A stretch of 44,870 bases of DNA from Catellatospora coxensis (GCF_016862635.1 NZ_BONI01000077.1:1-44870), one strand, 5' to 3'. Positions 13,378-21,653 are shown, counted from the stretch's first letter. Notes: generated by a model not told the origin, from the letters alone. Program-made: numbers and translations.

Positions 13378-15792
13378 TCAGGCGGTGGGCGCGGGGAGGT
13401 GGGTGAGGATGGTGTCGAGGACGGTGACGGCGCCGGCCTTGTCGAGGGGGTTGTTGCCGTTGCCGCATTTGGGGGACTGGACGCAGCTCGGGCAGCCGCG
13501 TTCGCAGGCGCACTCGGCGACCGCGGTCCGGGTGGCGCCGAGCCACTCGGCCGCCATGCCGTACGCCCGTTCGGCGAAACCCGCCCCGCCGGGGTGGCCG
13601 TCGTACACGAAGATGGTCGGCGCGTCGGTGTCGGCGTGCCGGGCGGTGGACAGGCCGCCGATGTCCCACCGGTCGCAGCTCGCGACCAGCGGCAGCAGCC
13701 CGATCGCGGCGTGCTCGGCGGCGTGCAGCGAGCCGGGCAGGTCCTCCAGCCCGGCGACCGCGGACTCCGCGATGGTGGCCCAGACCGCGACCGTGCGCAG
13801 GGTACGGGTGGGCAGGTCGAGGGGCCAGGTGCCGAGCACCTCTCCGCTGTCCATCCGCCGCCGCTGGAACGACACGACCTGGCTGGTCACCTCGACCTCG
13901 CCCAGGAACAGCCGGACCGGCCCCGCGTCCACCTGGGAGCGCACTTCGAGCACGGTGAGGTCGATGGTGTCGCGGGCGTGCGTGGAGTACGGCGGGTTGT
14001 CCGCCTCGACCAGGGCGACGCCGTCGGCGAGGTCGAGTTCCCGTACCACGTAGGTGCGGCCCTGGTGGGTGTAGACCGCGCCGGCGTGCAGGTGGTGGTG
14101 GGCGGCTCCGGCGTCGGCGGTGCCGATGAGGCGGCCGGTGGCGGCCTCGATGACGGCGATCGGCGGCCCGCCGGTGCCGCGCAGGTCGATCTCGGGGCGC
14201 TGCGGGTGGGTCCAGTACCAGCCGGTGGGGCGGCGGCGCAGCGCGCCCGCGGCGACGAGTTCGTCGAGCAGCGCGGCGTCCGCGCCGAACAGCGGCAGGT
14301 CGGCCTCGGTGAGGGGCTGCTCGGCGGCGGCCGTGCACAGGTGCGGGGCGAGCACGTACGGGTTGGCGGGGTCGAACACGGTCGCCTCGACGGTCTTGCC
14401 GAACAGCGCCTGCGGGTGGTGCACGAGGTAGGTGTCCAGGGGATCGTCCCGGGCGACGAGCACGCACAGCCCGTCGCGCCCGGCTCGGCCGGCCCGGCCG
14501 GCGCGCTGCCAGACGGCGGCGCGGGTGCCGGGGTAGCCGGCCAGCAGCACCGCGTCCAGGCCGGTGACGTCGATGCCCAGTTCGAGGGCGTTGGTGGTGG
14601 CCAGGCCGGTGAGGGTGCCGTCGGTGAGCTGCTGCTCCAGGGTGCGCCGTTCCTCGCGCAGGTAGCCGGCCCGGTAGGCGGCGACCTGGCGGCCGAGCCC
14701 GGGCTGCGCCTCCTCCAGCGCGGCGCGCGCGTTCACGGCCACGACCTCGGCGCCGCGGCGGGAGGGCACGAAGGCGAGGGTGCGTACGCCCTGGACGACC
14801 GCGTCGGCGAGCAGGTCGGCGGTCTCCCGCAGCGCGGAGCGGCGGACCGGCGCGGCGTCGCCGTTGCTGTCCGCGCCGGGCAGCTCGGGCGGCTCCCACA
14901 GGGCGAAGGTCATCGACCCGCGAGGCGCGGCATCCTCGGTGACCGCCCGCACGGGCCGGCCGATCAGCTTGCTCGCGCTGCCCGCCGGGTCGCCGGACGT
15001 GGCCGAGGCCAGCAGGAAGACAGGCCCGCCGGTGGGCTGGCGCGGCGCGGTGCGGCCGGGCTGCCCCGTCCCGCGCCGCACGCCGCCCCCACCTGCCTGG
15101 CCACCCACCCCGTGACCAGGTGTTCTGTCCTGGTCGGGGTTAAGAAGGTGCCCTTCCTCTACAGATAGCGATGGGAAGGTGCCCTTCCTTTCGGTGAGGC
15201 GGCGGAGGCGGCGGAGGATGTGGGCGACGTGGGCGCCGAAGACGCCGCGGTAGCTGTGGGATTCGTCGACGATGACGTACTGGAGGTTGCGGAGCACGCC
15301 GGACCAGCGCTGGTGGCCGGGCAGCAGGCTGTGGTGCAGCAGGTCGGGGTTGGTGAGGATGACGTTGGCGTGCTGGCGGATCCAGTCGCGCTCCTCGCGC
15401 GGGGTGTCGCCGTCGCAGACCGCGGCCCGCAGGCCGGGCAGGTTGAGGCCGGTCAGCGAGCGGTGCTGATCGGCGGCGAGGGCCTTGGTGGGGGCGAGAT
15501 AGAGGACGCGGGCGCGGGGCCGGGTGAGCACGGCGGACAGGGCGGGCAGCTGGTAGGCCAGCGACTTGCCGGAGCCGGTGCCGGTGGAGATGACCACGTC
15601 GGCGCCGCCCCAGGCCAGCTCGGCGGCCTCGACCTGGTGCTCCCAGGGGGCGGTGATGCCGCCCGCGTGCAGCGCGTCGAGCAGCGGCGCGGGGACCCAG
15701 GACGGCCACGCGGCGGCGCGCCCGACCCGCGCGGGCAGCAGCTCGACGTGCGTGACCTGGTCACGCTTGAGCCAGTACGGCAGCAGGTCCAC
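13378..15792 (-). CDS. DEAH/DECH-type superfamily 2 helicase with C-terminal zinc-binding DUF1998
   Basis: 804 residues. Walker A STGTGSGKSLAYQ (residues 69-81), motif Ia APTKALA, motif II VIVDESHS (DESH, 176-179), motif III ASAT (262-265), motif VI QRAGRAGRAGR. The C-terminal DUF1998 region has four cysteines in CACERGCPSCVQSPKCG, as in MrfA-type 3'-5' helicases involved in repair of mitomycin-type damage. This is the helicase that names the helicase/secretion neighbourhood. Residues about 203-255, between motifs II and III, form a low-complexity insert that coincides with a palindromic repeat element at 15139-15192. GTG 15792 has no ribosome site; CAGAGT 6 nt upstream suggests a leaderless start. 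Convergent with the tad operon. Confidence 0.92.
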   Translation of the reverse strand: MDLLPYWLKRDQVTHVELLPARVGRAAAWPSWVPAPLLDALHAGGITAPWEHQVEAAELAWGGADVVISTGTGSGKSLAYQLPALSAVLTRPRARVLYLAPTKALAADQHRSLTGLNLPGLRAAVCDGDTPREERDWIRQHANVILTNPDLLHHSLLPGHQRWSGVLRNLQYVIVDESHSYRGVFGAHVAHILRRLRRLTERKGTFPSLSVEEGHLLNPDQDRTPGHGVGGQAGGGGVRRGTGQPGRTAPRQPTGGPVFLLASATSGDPAGSASKLIGRPVRAVTEDAAPRGSMTFALWEPPELPGADSNGDAAPVRRSALRETADLLADAVVQGVRTLAFVPSRRGAEVVAVNARAALEEAQPGLGRQVAAYRAGYLREERRTLEQQLTDGTLTGLATTNALELGIDVTGLDAVLLAGYPGTRAAVWQRAGRAGRAGRDGLCVLVARDDPLDTYLVHHPQALFGKTVEATVFDPANPYVLAPHLCTAAAEQPLTEADLPLFGADAALLDELVAAGALRRRPTGWYWTHPQRPEIDLRGTGGPPIAVIEAATGRLIGTADAGAAHHHLHAGAVYTHQGRTYVVRELDLADGVALVEADNPPYSTHARDTIDLTVLEVRSQVDAGPVRLFLGEVEVTSQVVSFQRRRMDSGEVLGTWPLDLPTRTLRTVAVWATIAESAVAGLEDLPGSLHAAEHAAIGLLPLVASCDRWDIGGLSTARHADTDAPTIFVYDGHPGGAGFAERAYGMAAEWLGATRTAVAECACERGCPSCVQSPKCGNGNNPLDKAGAVTVLDTILTHLPAPTA
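15139..15192. repeat. Palindromic repeat element inside the helicase gene
   Basis: Two near-identical palindromes, AGAAGGTGCCCTTCCT (15143-15158) and GGGAAGGTGCCCTTCCTTT (15173-15191), are separated by a CTACAGATAGCG-type spacer. This two-box layout is how I remember a dispersed repeat found between genes in Micromonosporaceae. Here it lies within coding sequence in frame and translates as part of the helicase insert. A further inverted repeat, GACCAGG/CCTGGTC (15114-15120 / 15129-15135), flanks it. Confidence 0.8.
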
Positions 15793-16061
15793 CCCAGCAC
15801 TCTGCCACCGCGGGCCGGGCCACGGCCAGCGGCCGACCTCACCCTGTCATGCGGAGCCCGCTCCGCGGCCTCGATCGGTTGTCCGGCCTACGCTGCGCTA
15901 CGGCCGTACACCGAGCGGCCGCTCCGACGGGCTCCTGGCCCCGAGTGCGCGTTAAGGGCAAAGGGCGCGTAGCCCGGAAACCCGGCCAGTGGTTAGATGC
16001 ATGAGGATCGGATGCACGGAGTGATTCCGGGCAGTGACCGGACGTCGTAGAGGAGGTGCCG

Positions 16062-16397
16062 ATGGAGCTGTCGCTGGCCACGCGTGTCGTCGCCGCGCAC
16101 ACCGTGCTCGAAGTCGGCGGCGAGGTGGACGTCTACACCGCTCCGAAGCTGCGCGAACGCATCGCCGAGCTGCTCGACAGCGGGGTGACCGCGGTGGTGG
16201 TCGACCTCGCCCGAGTCGACTTCATGGATTCGACCGGCCTGGGTGTGCTGGTCGGCGGGCTGCGCAAGGCGCGGACCGCGGGGGCCACCTTCGGTGTGGT
16301 CTGCTCGCGGGAGTCGCTTCTCAAGATCTTCCGGATCACCGCGCTGGACCAGGTGCTGCCGCTGTACCCGTCCGTCGACGCGGCCACCGCGAGTTGA
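16062..16397 (+). CDS. bldG: Anti-sigma factor antagonist, STAS domain (BldG-like)
   Basis: 111 residues, a complete single STAS domain: MELSLATRVVAAHTVLEVGG, EVDVYTAPKLRER, the phosphorylation loop DFMDSTGLGVLVGGL with Ser57, and LLKIFRITALDQVLPLY. The sequence and the Ser57 position agree with Streptomyces BldG. When unphosphorylated it binds and removes an anti-sigma factor; the partner kinase inactivates it by phosphorylating Ser57. Start ATG 16062 with an excellent AGGAGG (16051-16056) 5 nt upstream. The kinase-like gene follows directly. In Streptomyces BldG is needed for differentiation; the downstream sigma factor in this organism is not in the window. Confidence 0.92.
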   Translation: MELSLATRVVAAHTVLEVGGEVDVYTAPKLRERIAELLDSGVTAVVVDLARVDFMDSTGLGVLVGGLRKARTAGATFGVVCSRESLLKIFRITALDQVLPLYPSVDAATAS

Positions 16398-16408
16398 CCC
16401 GCGCGGAC

Positions 16409-16819
16409 ATGGCGACCGTCCGGCTCGAATTCACCCCTGAACCCGCGCACGTGCGTACGGCGCGGCTCGTCGGCGTGGCCGTCGCCCGGCGCGCCGGGGT
16501 GCCCGACGACCAGCTTGACGAGGTGCGCCTGGCGATCGGCGAGGCGTGCGCGCGGGCGGTGGCCCGCCACCAGCGGGTCGGCCTGCGCGACGTGGTCGCG
16601 GTCGCGTTCAGCGACGGCGACCGTTATCTCGTGCAGGTGTGGGATCACGCCGGCGACGAGGAGCAGATCACCGACGAGGAGCAGCTCACCGTCGACGTGA
16701 GTGCCAGCCTGCTGCAGGCGATCGTGAAGGATCTGCAGGTCCGTCCACTGGAGAGCGGACCGGGCACCGAGGTGCAGATGGCTTGGCCGGTTCGGCGCGC
16801 CTCGCGTCTTGGGCGCTGA
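16409..16819 (+). CDS. Anti-sigma factor / serine kinase-like ATP-binding protein partner of BldG
   Basis: 136 residues from ATG 16409. TTG 16394, overlapping the bldG stop (TTGA), is an alternative that would couple translation and add five residues. It has the RsbW/SpoIIAB-like fold order: MATVRLEFTPEPAHVRTARLV, DDQLDEVRLAIGEACARAV, AFSDGDRYLVQVWDHAGD, and a C-terminal LLQAIVKDLQVRPLESGPGT EVQMAW segment. The N-box, which in active kinases reads E..xNAxxH, is EACARAVARH here, so the usual Asn that coordinates Mg-ATP is Arg. Kinase activity is thus uncertain, though the Streptomyces bldG neighbour may share this (from memory, unsure). Likely binds BldG and one or more sigma factors. Confidence 0.82.
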   Translation: MATVRLEFTPEPAHVRTARLVGVAVARRAGVPDDQLDEVRLAIGEACARAVARHQRVGLRDVVAVAFSDGDRYLVQVWDHAGDEEQITDEEQLTVDVSASLLQAIVKDLQVRPLESGPGTEVQMAWPVRRASRLGR

Positions 16820-17034
16820 TTCACTCATCTGCGGGCATAGAGTCGCTGAGCGTACACCACAACCCGCGATCGGCGCAGCAACGAAGATCACCGCGACACA
16901 GCAGGTGGCGAGTGTGACCCGGACCACGTGTCCGGTTTACAGTTCACGGGTTGTTTCCAGGCCGTAACCGACGTCACTCGTGACCCTCGGCGCGGCTGCC
17001 TCACAAGTAGATCGTGATCTTTGGGAGGACAAAG

Positions 17035-19380
17035 ATGTCCGGGTCCATCCTCGCTGCCCCCGGCAGCGAGCTGACCCTTACCGGCGCAAACGTTTCATAC
17101 GTGGTCGTCGCGGCTGTGATCGCACTGGTGGCGCTGGGTTTCGCCGGCGTACTGGTCAGGTCCGTGCTGGCTACCGGTAAGGGCACCGAAAAGATGCAGG
17201 AGATCGCCGGCGCCGTCCAGGAGGGCGCGTCGGCATACCTGTTCCGCCAGTTCAAGACGCTCGGCATCTTCGTGGTGCTCGCGGTCATCCTGCTCTTCCT
17301 GCTGCCGGTCCACGGCGACGGTGACAACGACACCGCGCTGAAGATCGGCCGTTCCGCGTTCTTCGTGGTGGGCGCGCTGTTCAGCGCCTTCATCGGCGGC
17401 GCCGGCATGGCGCTGGCGACCCGCGCCAACCTGCGGGTGGCCGCGGCGGCCCGCGAGGCCGAGGGCGGCCGCGAGTCCGCCATGGCGATCGCTTTCCGCA
17501 CCGGTGGCGTGGTCGGCTTCCTCACCGTCGGCCTCGGCCTGTTCGGTGCGGCGCTGGTCGTCTTCATCTACGGCGTCGACGCCGCGACCGTGCTGGAGGG
17601 CTTCGGCTTCGGCGCGGCCCTGCTGGCGATGTTCATGCGGGTCGGCGGCGGCATCTTCACCAAGGCCGCCGACGTCGGCGCCGACCTGGTCGGCAAGGTC
17701 GAGCAGGGCATCCCCGAGGACGACCCGCGCAACGCGGCGACCATCGCCGACAACGTGGGCGACAACGTCGGCGACTGCGCCGGCATGGCGGCCGACCTGT
17801 TCGAGTCGTACGCGGTGACCCTGGTCGCGGCGCTGATCCTGGGCCGGGCCGCGTTCGGCGTGGAGGGCCTCGTCTTCCCGCTGATCGTGTCCACCATCGG
17901 TGTGCTGATCGCGATCGTCGGCGTGTTCCTGACCCGCCTGCGCAAGTCCGACAAGAACGGCCTGCAGGCGATCAACCGCGCCTTCTACATCTCGGCCGCG
18001 CTGTCCGCGGTCGCGGTGGCCGGCGCCTCGCTGTACTACCTGCCGAAGACCTTCGGCGAGCTGGGCAAGCCGGAGATCAGCGGCAACCCGCAGACCGTCG
18101 CCATCGGCGCCGTCGTCATCGGTATCGTGCTGGCCGCCGCCATCCAGGCGCTGACCGGCTACTTCACCGAGACCGGCCGCCGCCCGGTGCAGGACATCGG
18201 CAAGTCGTCGGAGACCGGCCCGGCCACCGTGGTGCTCGCGGGCATCAGCGTCGGCCTGGAGTCGGCCGTCTACTCGGCGCTGCTCATCGGCGGCGCGGTG
18301 TACGGCGCGTTCCTGCTGGGCGGCGGCACGCTGGTCGTGTCGCTGTTCGCCATCGCGCTGGCCGGCTGCGGCCTGCTGACCACCGTCGGCGTCATCGTGG
18401 CCATGGACACCTTCGGTCCGATCTCCGACAACGCGCAGGGCATCGCGGAGATGTCCGGCGACATCGACGAGCAGGGCGCGCGCACCCTGACCGAGCTCGA
18501 CGCGGTCGGCAACACCACCAAGGCGATCACCAAGGGCATCGCGATCGCGACGGCCGTACTGGCCGCGACCGCGCTGTTCGGGTCGTACACCGACACCCTG
18601 GGCGTCTCCCTGGCCGAGGCCGGCGAGACCGCGGAGGGCTTCGTCAACGACATGCTCAACGTGGCGAACCCGGCCAACCTGGTCGGTCTGCTGATCGGTG
18701 TGTCGGTCGTCTTCCTGTTCTCGGGTCTGGCCATCAACGCGGTGTCGCGTTCGGCCGGCGCGGTGGTGCACGAGGTGCGCCGCCAGTTCCGCGAGCTGCC
18801 GGGCATCATGGACGGCACCCAGCGGCCCGAGTACGGCAAGGTCGTCGACATCTGCACCCGGGACGCCCAGCGTGAGCTGATGACCCCGGGCCTGCTCGCG
18901 GTCCTCGCCCCGATCGCGGTCGGCTTCGGCCTCGGCGCGGGCGCGCTGGCGGCGTACCTGGCCGGCGCCATCGGCGCGGGCACCCTGATGGCGGTGTTCC
19001 TGGCCAACTCCGGTGGCGCGTGGGACAACGCGAAGAAGATGGTCGAGGACGGCGCGCACGGCGGCAAGGGCTCGCCGTCGCACGAGGCGACCATCATCGG
19101 TGACACGGTCGGCGACCCGTTCAAGGACACCGCCGGTCCGGCCATCAACCCGCTGCTGAAGGTGATGAACCTGGTGTCGCTCCTGATCGCCCCCGCCGTG
19201 GTGGCGCTCTGGTACGGCTCCACCGAGAACGCGACCGCCCGCAACCTGATCGCCCTCGGCGCGGCCGCGGTGATCGTGGTCGCCGTGGTCATCTCCAAGC
19301 GCAAGCCGATCACCGTCGGCGGCGACGACCAGGGAAAAGCTGACGCTGCGCCGACGCAGCGCGAAAAGGTCAACGCCTGA
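17035..19380 (+). CDS. hppA: Membrane-bound proton-pumping inorganic pyrophosphatase, K+-independent type
   Basis: 781 residues with about 16 hydrophobic segments. It hydrolyses cytoplasmic pyrophosphate and pumps protons across the membrane. The substrate-site motifs are intact: FTKAADVGADLVGKVEQGI, EDDPRNAATIADNVGDNVGD, CAGMAADLFESY, MDTFGPISDNAQGIAEMSG, and NSGGAWDNAKK / GDTVGDPFKDTAGPAINPL. The K+-specificity site reads GNTTKAITKG with Lys496 and Thr499, where K+-dependent enzymes have Ala and Gly, so this is the K+-independent proton-pumping class. ATG 17035 has GGGAGG (17023-17028) 6 nt upstream; an upstream in-frame ATG at 17014 precedes that site and is rejected. Ends at a strong terminator. 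Confidence 0.97.
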   Translation: MSGSILAAPGSELTLTGANVSYVVVAAVIALVALGFAGVLVRSVLATGKGTEKMQEIAGAVQEGASAYLFRQFKTLGIFVVLAVILLFLLPVHGDGDNDTALKIGRSAFFVVGALFSAFIGGAGMALATRANLRVAAAAREAEGGRESAMAIAFRTGGVVGFLTVGLGLFGAALVVFIYGVDAATVLEGFGFGAALLAMFMRVGGGIFTKAADVGADLVGKVEQGIPEDDPRNAATIADNVGDNVGDCAGMAADLFESYAVTLVAALILGRAAFGVEGLVFPLIVSTIGVLIAIVGVFLTRLRKSDKNGLQAINRAFYISAALSAVAVAGASLYYLPKTFGELGKPEISGNPQTVAIGAVVIGIVLAAAIQALTGYFTETGRRPVQDIGKSSETGPATVVLAGISVGLESAVYSALLIGGAVYGAFLLGGGTLVVSLFAIALAGCGLLTTVGVIVAMDTFGPISDNAQGIAEMSGDIDEQGARTLTELDAVGNTTKAITKGIAIATAVLAATALFGSYTDTLGVSLAEAGETAEGFVNDMLNVANPANLVGLLIGVSVVFLFSGLAINAVSRSAGAVVHEVRRQFRELPGIMDGTQRPEYGKVVDICTRDAQRELMTPGLLAVLAPIAVGFGLGAGALAAYLAGAIGAGTLMAVFLANSGGAWDNAKKMVEDGAHGGKGSPSHEATIIGDTVGDPFKDTAGPAINPLLKVMNLVSLLIAPAVVALWYGSTENATARNLIALGAAAVIVVAVVISKRKPITVGGDDQGKADAAPTQREKVNA

Positions 19381-19393
19381 CGCACCGCAACCC

Positions 19394-19434
19394 AGCGGCG
19401 CCCTCCCCACCCGGGGAGGGCGCCGCTCCCTTTT
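19394..19434 (+). terminator. hppA terminator
   Basis: AGCGGCGCCCTCCCC (19394-19408) pairs perfectly over 15 bp with 19413-19427 around ACCC, followed by CCCTTTT. A textbook intrinsic terminator 13 nt past the hppA stop. Confidence 0.92.
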
Positions 19435-19464
19435 GCTCCACCACCACCGTCCCGCCCGTCCGCG

Positions 19465-19541
19465 GCGGCGATCTTGCGCGAATGGCCCGTTCGATGCCCC
19501 GTTTGCCCGTGTCGCGGGGTACATCCGTGCAAGATCGCCGC
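19465..19541. repeat. Long palindromic repeat element downstream of hppA
   Basis: GCGGCGATCTTGC (19465-19477) and GCAAGATCGCCGC (19529-19541) are perfect 13-bp arms 51 bp apart; the interior has its own CCCCG/CGGGG pairing (19497-19501 / 19515-19519). The GATCTTGC arms look like a dispersed REP-type element rather than a terminator, since the hppA terminator lies just before it. The next gene's promoter begins right after it. Confidence 0.6.
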
Positions 19542-19559
19542 GCGCGTCGGGGTCGGCGC

Positions 19560-19565
19560 TAGGCT
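19560..19565 (+). promoter_or_regulatory. -10 element of a leaderless promoter (lipoprotein gene)
   Basis: TAGGCT ends 7 nt before ATG 19573 with no Shine-Dalgarno sequence between, fitting a leaderless transcript. Confidence 0.55.
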
Positions 19566-19572
19566 GCACATC

Positions 19573-20106
19573 ATGCGTAGGCCCCGCGCTGGATTCGTGC
19601 CGCTGCTGGTTGTGACGGCGGCGGTTGCGGGTGGGTGTGTGGCGGACGGGCCGCCGCCGAGGGTGTGGGCGGCGTCGGTCTGCTCGGCGCTCAACCCGTG
19701 GCGCGAGGAGATCGCGACGCTGACCACCCGGGCGCAGCAGCAGACGCCCACCTCGACGACGCCCCAGCAGGCCAAGGAGAACCTGGTCCGCATGCTGGAG
19801 GGCGCCCGCGACGCCAGCGAGAAGGCGCGCGGCCGCATCGCCGACGCGGGCGTTCCCGAGGTCGAGGGCGGGGACGCCATCGCCGGCGGGGTGACCGGGT
19901 CACTGGCGGAGGTGCGCGACGCCTACGGGCGGGCCGGCGAGGCGCTGCGCGCGCTGTCCACGGACGACGCGTCCGCGTTCTACCAGGGCGTCAGCACGGT
20001 GATGACGCAACTGCAGCAGGAGTACGACGACAGCGCGCTGGACACCAGCGAGCTGCGCTCCACCGAGCTGCAACAGGCGTTCGGCGAGGTGCCGGAGTGT
20101 CTCTGA
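19573..20106 (+). CDS. Putative lipoprotein of unknown function
   Basis: 177 residues. The N-terminus MRRPRAGFVPLLVVTAAVAG, then GCVADG is a lipoprotein signal with lipobox AGGC (Cys about residue 22), so the mature protein would be lipid-anchored outside the membrane. The rest is predicted helical and acidic (ALNPWREEIATLTTRAQQQT, KENLVRMLEGARDASEKARG, ALSTDDASAFYQGVSTVMTQ) and ends in PECL; further cysteines at VCSAL and PECL may pair. I recognise no domain; similar small helical lipoproteins are frequent in actinobacteria. Leaderless start at ATG 19573. Overlaps the next gene by 10 nt. Confidence 0.75.
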   Translation: MRRPRAGFVPLLVVTAAVAGGCVADGPPPRVWAASVCSALNPWREEIATLTTRAQQQTPTSTTPQQAKENLVRMLEGARDASEKARGRIADAGVPEVEGGDAIAGGVTGSLAEVRDAYGRAGEALRALSTDDASAFYQGVSTVMTQLQQEYDDSALDTSELRSTELQQAFGEVPECL

Positions 20107-20912
20107 ATCGCCAGCTCGCCATGTTCTCCGCCGAGTCGGCCCGCCCCTCGGCGTACGACCTCGCGGGCCTGCTCGTCGGGCCGGGCCAGGTGACCCGGAT
20201 GGGCGGCACGGCCCGGGTGTCGGTGGTCGTCGACGCGGCCTGGCGGGTGCACGCGCTGGCGGCCGAGTTCACCGCGCGCGGGCTGGAGACGAGCTGGGAG
20301 CCGGCGGCGATCGAGGGCCACTTCGGAGTGCGCACCGCGTACACCGGGATGCTCGCGCCGCTGGCGGAGGCGTGGCTGCGCGGGTCGGGCAAGCGCCCGC
20401 CGGCCGGGTTCGCCCTCGACGGGGCGCGGCTGCGGCTGTGGTTCGCGGCGGCGGGTTCGGTCGACCCGGAGGGCGACGGCGCGGTGCTGCGGCTCGGGGC
20501 CAGCGACGAGCACTGCGCGGCCCCGGCGTCGCGCGCGTTCACGGCGCTGGCCTGCATGGCGGAGCTGGGCCGGGGTCCGGTGCTGCGGATCAGCGGGCGG
20601 CGGCGGGTGGCCCGGCTCCGCGAGCTGGTCGGCGAGCGTCCGACCATGGCACCGCTGGGCGTGTGGCCCGGCGACCAGGCCGCCGCAGACGAACCAGGCG
20701 ACCAGGCGCTCGCCCCGGAGCAGGCAGAACCGCGTCCAGTGCGGGTCGCGCGGGCTCCGCGGCTGCGACCCGTGGCGGCCGGACAGCTGGACACCGGTCA
20801 GATCGAGCCGCTCCCGGCTGAGCCGGAGCAGGCGGCCCTGGTCGACGCCGGGCCGGATCAGGCCGGGACGACCGGGCCGGTGCGGACCGGCAGTGACTTG
20901 ACCGGACCGTAG
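20097..20912 (+). CDS. Conserved protein of unknown function
   Basis: 271 residues from GTG 20097, which overlaps the lipoprotein stop by 10 nt; GAGG lies 8 nt upstream inside that gene. The first 180 residues look like a compact globular domain: SAYDLAGLLVGPGQVTRMGG, ARVSVVVDAAWRVHALAAEF, GLETSWEPAAIEGHFGVRTA and FALDGARLRLWFAAAGSVD. The last 90 residues are Pro/Ala/Gln-rich low complexity. No signal peptide or membrane helix; I do not recognise the family. The tail overlaps the convergent VanX-type gene by 55 bp (20858-20912), which implies an antisense relationship between the two 3' ends. Coupling to the lipoprotein suggests a shared task. Confidence 0.65.
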   Translation: MSLNRQLAMFSAESARPSAYDLAGLLVGPGQVTRMGGTARVSVVVDAAWRVHALAAEFTARGLETSWEPAAIEGHFGVRTAYTGMLAPLAEAWLRGSGKRPPAGFALDGARLRLWFAAAGSVDPEGDGAVLRLGASDEHCAAPASRAFTALACMAELGRGPVLRISGRRRVARLRELVGERPTMAPLGVWPGDQAAADEPGDQALAPEQAEPRPVRVARAPRLRPVAAGQLDTGQIEPLPAEPEQAALVDAGPDQAGTTGPVRTGSDLTGP

Positions 20913-21532
20913 CGGGCCACCGGTGCGCCGGTGACGTGCGCCCAGTAGCGGTCGCCGTAGGACCAGTGCCACCACTCGGTCGGGTAGTTCACCATGCCGA
21001 CCGAGGTCAGCGCGTCGCACAGGTAGCGCCGGTTGCGGGCGGCCTCGGCGGAGACGTTCGCGGAGTCGGTGTGGCAGGCCTCGCTGTCGGTGTCGTTGAC
21101 CTGCGTTCCCATCCACAGCTCCACGCCGTCGGCGGTGCACAGGGTCAGGTCCACCGCGGCGCCCGCGACGTGCGGGGCGACCTCCGGCGGGGAGATGTAC
21201 CGGCTGGCCCGGCGGTGGTACCAGGCCTCGTCGTGGCCGGGCTGGATGACGCGCAGCCGCTGCTTGTGGGAGTCGAAGTACTCCTGCTGCAGGGTCAGCG
21301 GGCGGTAGCACTCGACGATCAGCAGCCGCATCCCCGCGGGCAGCAGCGTCTGCGCGGTGACCAGCCGGTCCACCACGCTCAGGCGTACGTGGGCGAAGGC
21401 TCCCTCGCCGTCGGCCAGCCGTGGGTCGAGCCGCAGCGCGCCGACCGTACGCAGATCGACCAGACACTCGTCGCACTCGGCGACCGGTGTCTCCACGACC
21501 GCCGTGTCCGACAGGAGCACCATCTCCGCCAT
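20858..21532 (-). CDS. VanX-type D-alanyl-D-alanine dipeptidase (M15D)
   Basis: 224 residues, close to the family length of about 200. Zinc ligands and catalytic base are all in place: His121 and Asp128 in EVAPHVAGAAVDLTL, and Glu186/His189 in TEWWHWSYGDRYWA. LLIVECYRPLTLQQEYFDSH supplies the conserved Arg. The enzyme hydrolyses D-Ala-D-Ala. In glycopeptide resistance it depletes the dipeptide, but here no vanH/vanA-type ligase or dehydrogenase is nearby, so a role in D-Ala-D-Ala recycling or peptidoglycan turnover is more likely. No signal peptide, so cytoplasmic. ATG 21532 has GGGAGG 6 nt upstream. Its 3' end overlaps the convergent gene. Confidence 0.88.
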   Translation of the reverse strand: MAEMVLLSDTAVVETPVAECDECLVDLRTVGALRLDPRLADGEGAFAHVRLSVVDRLVTAQTLLPAGMRLLIVECYRPLTLQQEYFDSHKQRLRVIQPGHDEAWYHRRASRYISPPEVAPHVAGAAVDLTLCTADGVELWMGTQVNDTDSEACHTDSANVSAEAARNRRYLCDALTSVGMVNYPTEWWHWSYGDRYWAHVTGAPVARYGPVKSLPVRTGPVVPA

Positions 21533-21621
21533 GACATCCCTCCCGCGCCGGCCGCCCCGGTGACCGCCCGATGTGCGCCCGAGGGGTCCCCCACCTGCCC
21601 GGTCGCGATGTGAACGCCGGG

Positions 21622-21653
21622 ACGGGTGGCTCGCCCCGTGCCGAGCCACCCGT
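21622..21653 (-). terminator. Terminator after the BTAD regulator gene
   Basis: ACGGGTGGCTCG (21622-21633) and CGAGCCACCCGT (21642-21653) form a perfect 12-bp stem with an 8-nt loop, about 75 nt downstream of the stop at 21730 and upstream of the dipeptidase promoter. Confidence 0.65.

Noticed and set aside
17095..19569. 824-codon antisense frame over hppA
   Set aside because: Composition (Arg/Gly/Ala/His-rich) and lack of motifs mark it as a shadow of the pyrophosphatase.
20858..21532. Vancomycin-resistance cluster
   Set aside because: Only the VanX-type dipeptidase is present; no D-Ala-D-Lac ligase, VanH-type dehydrogenase or VanRS pair is encoded around it.
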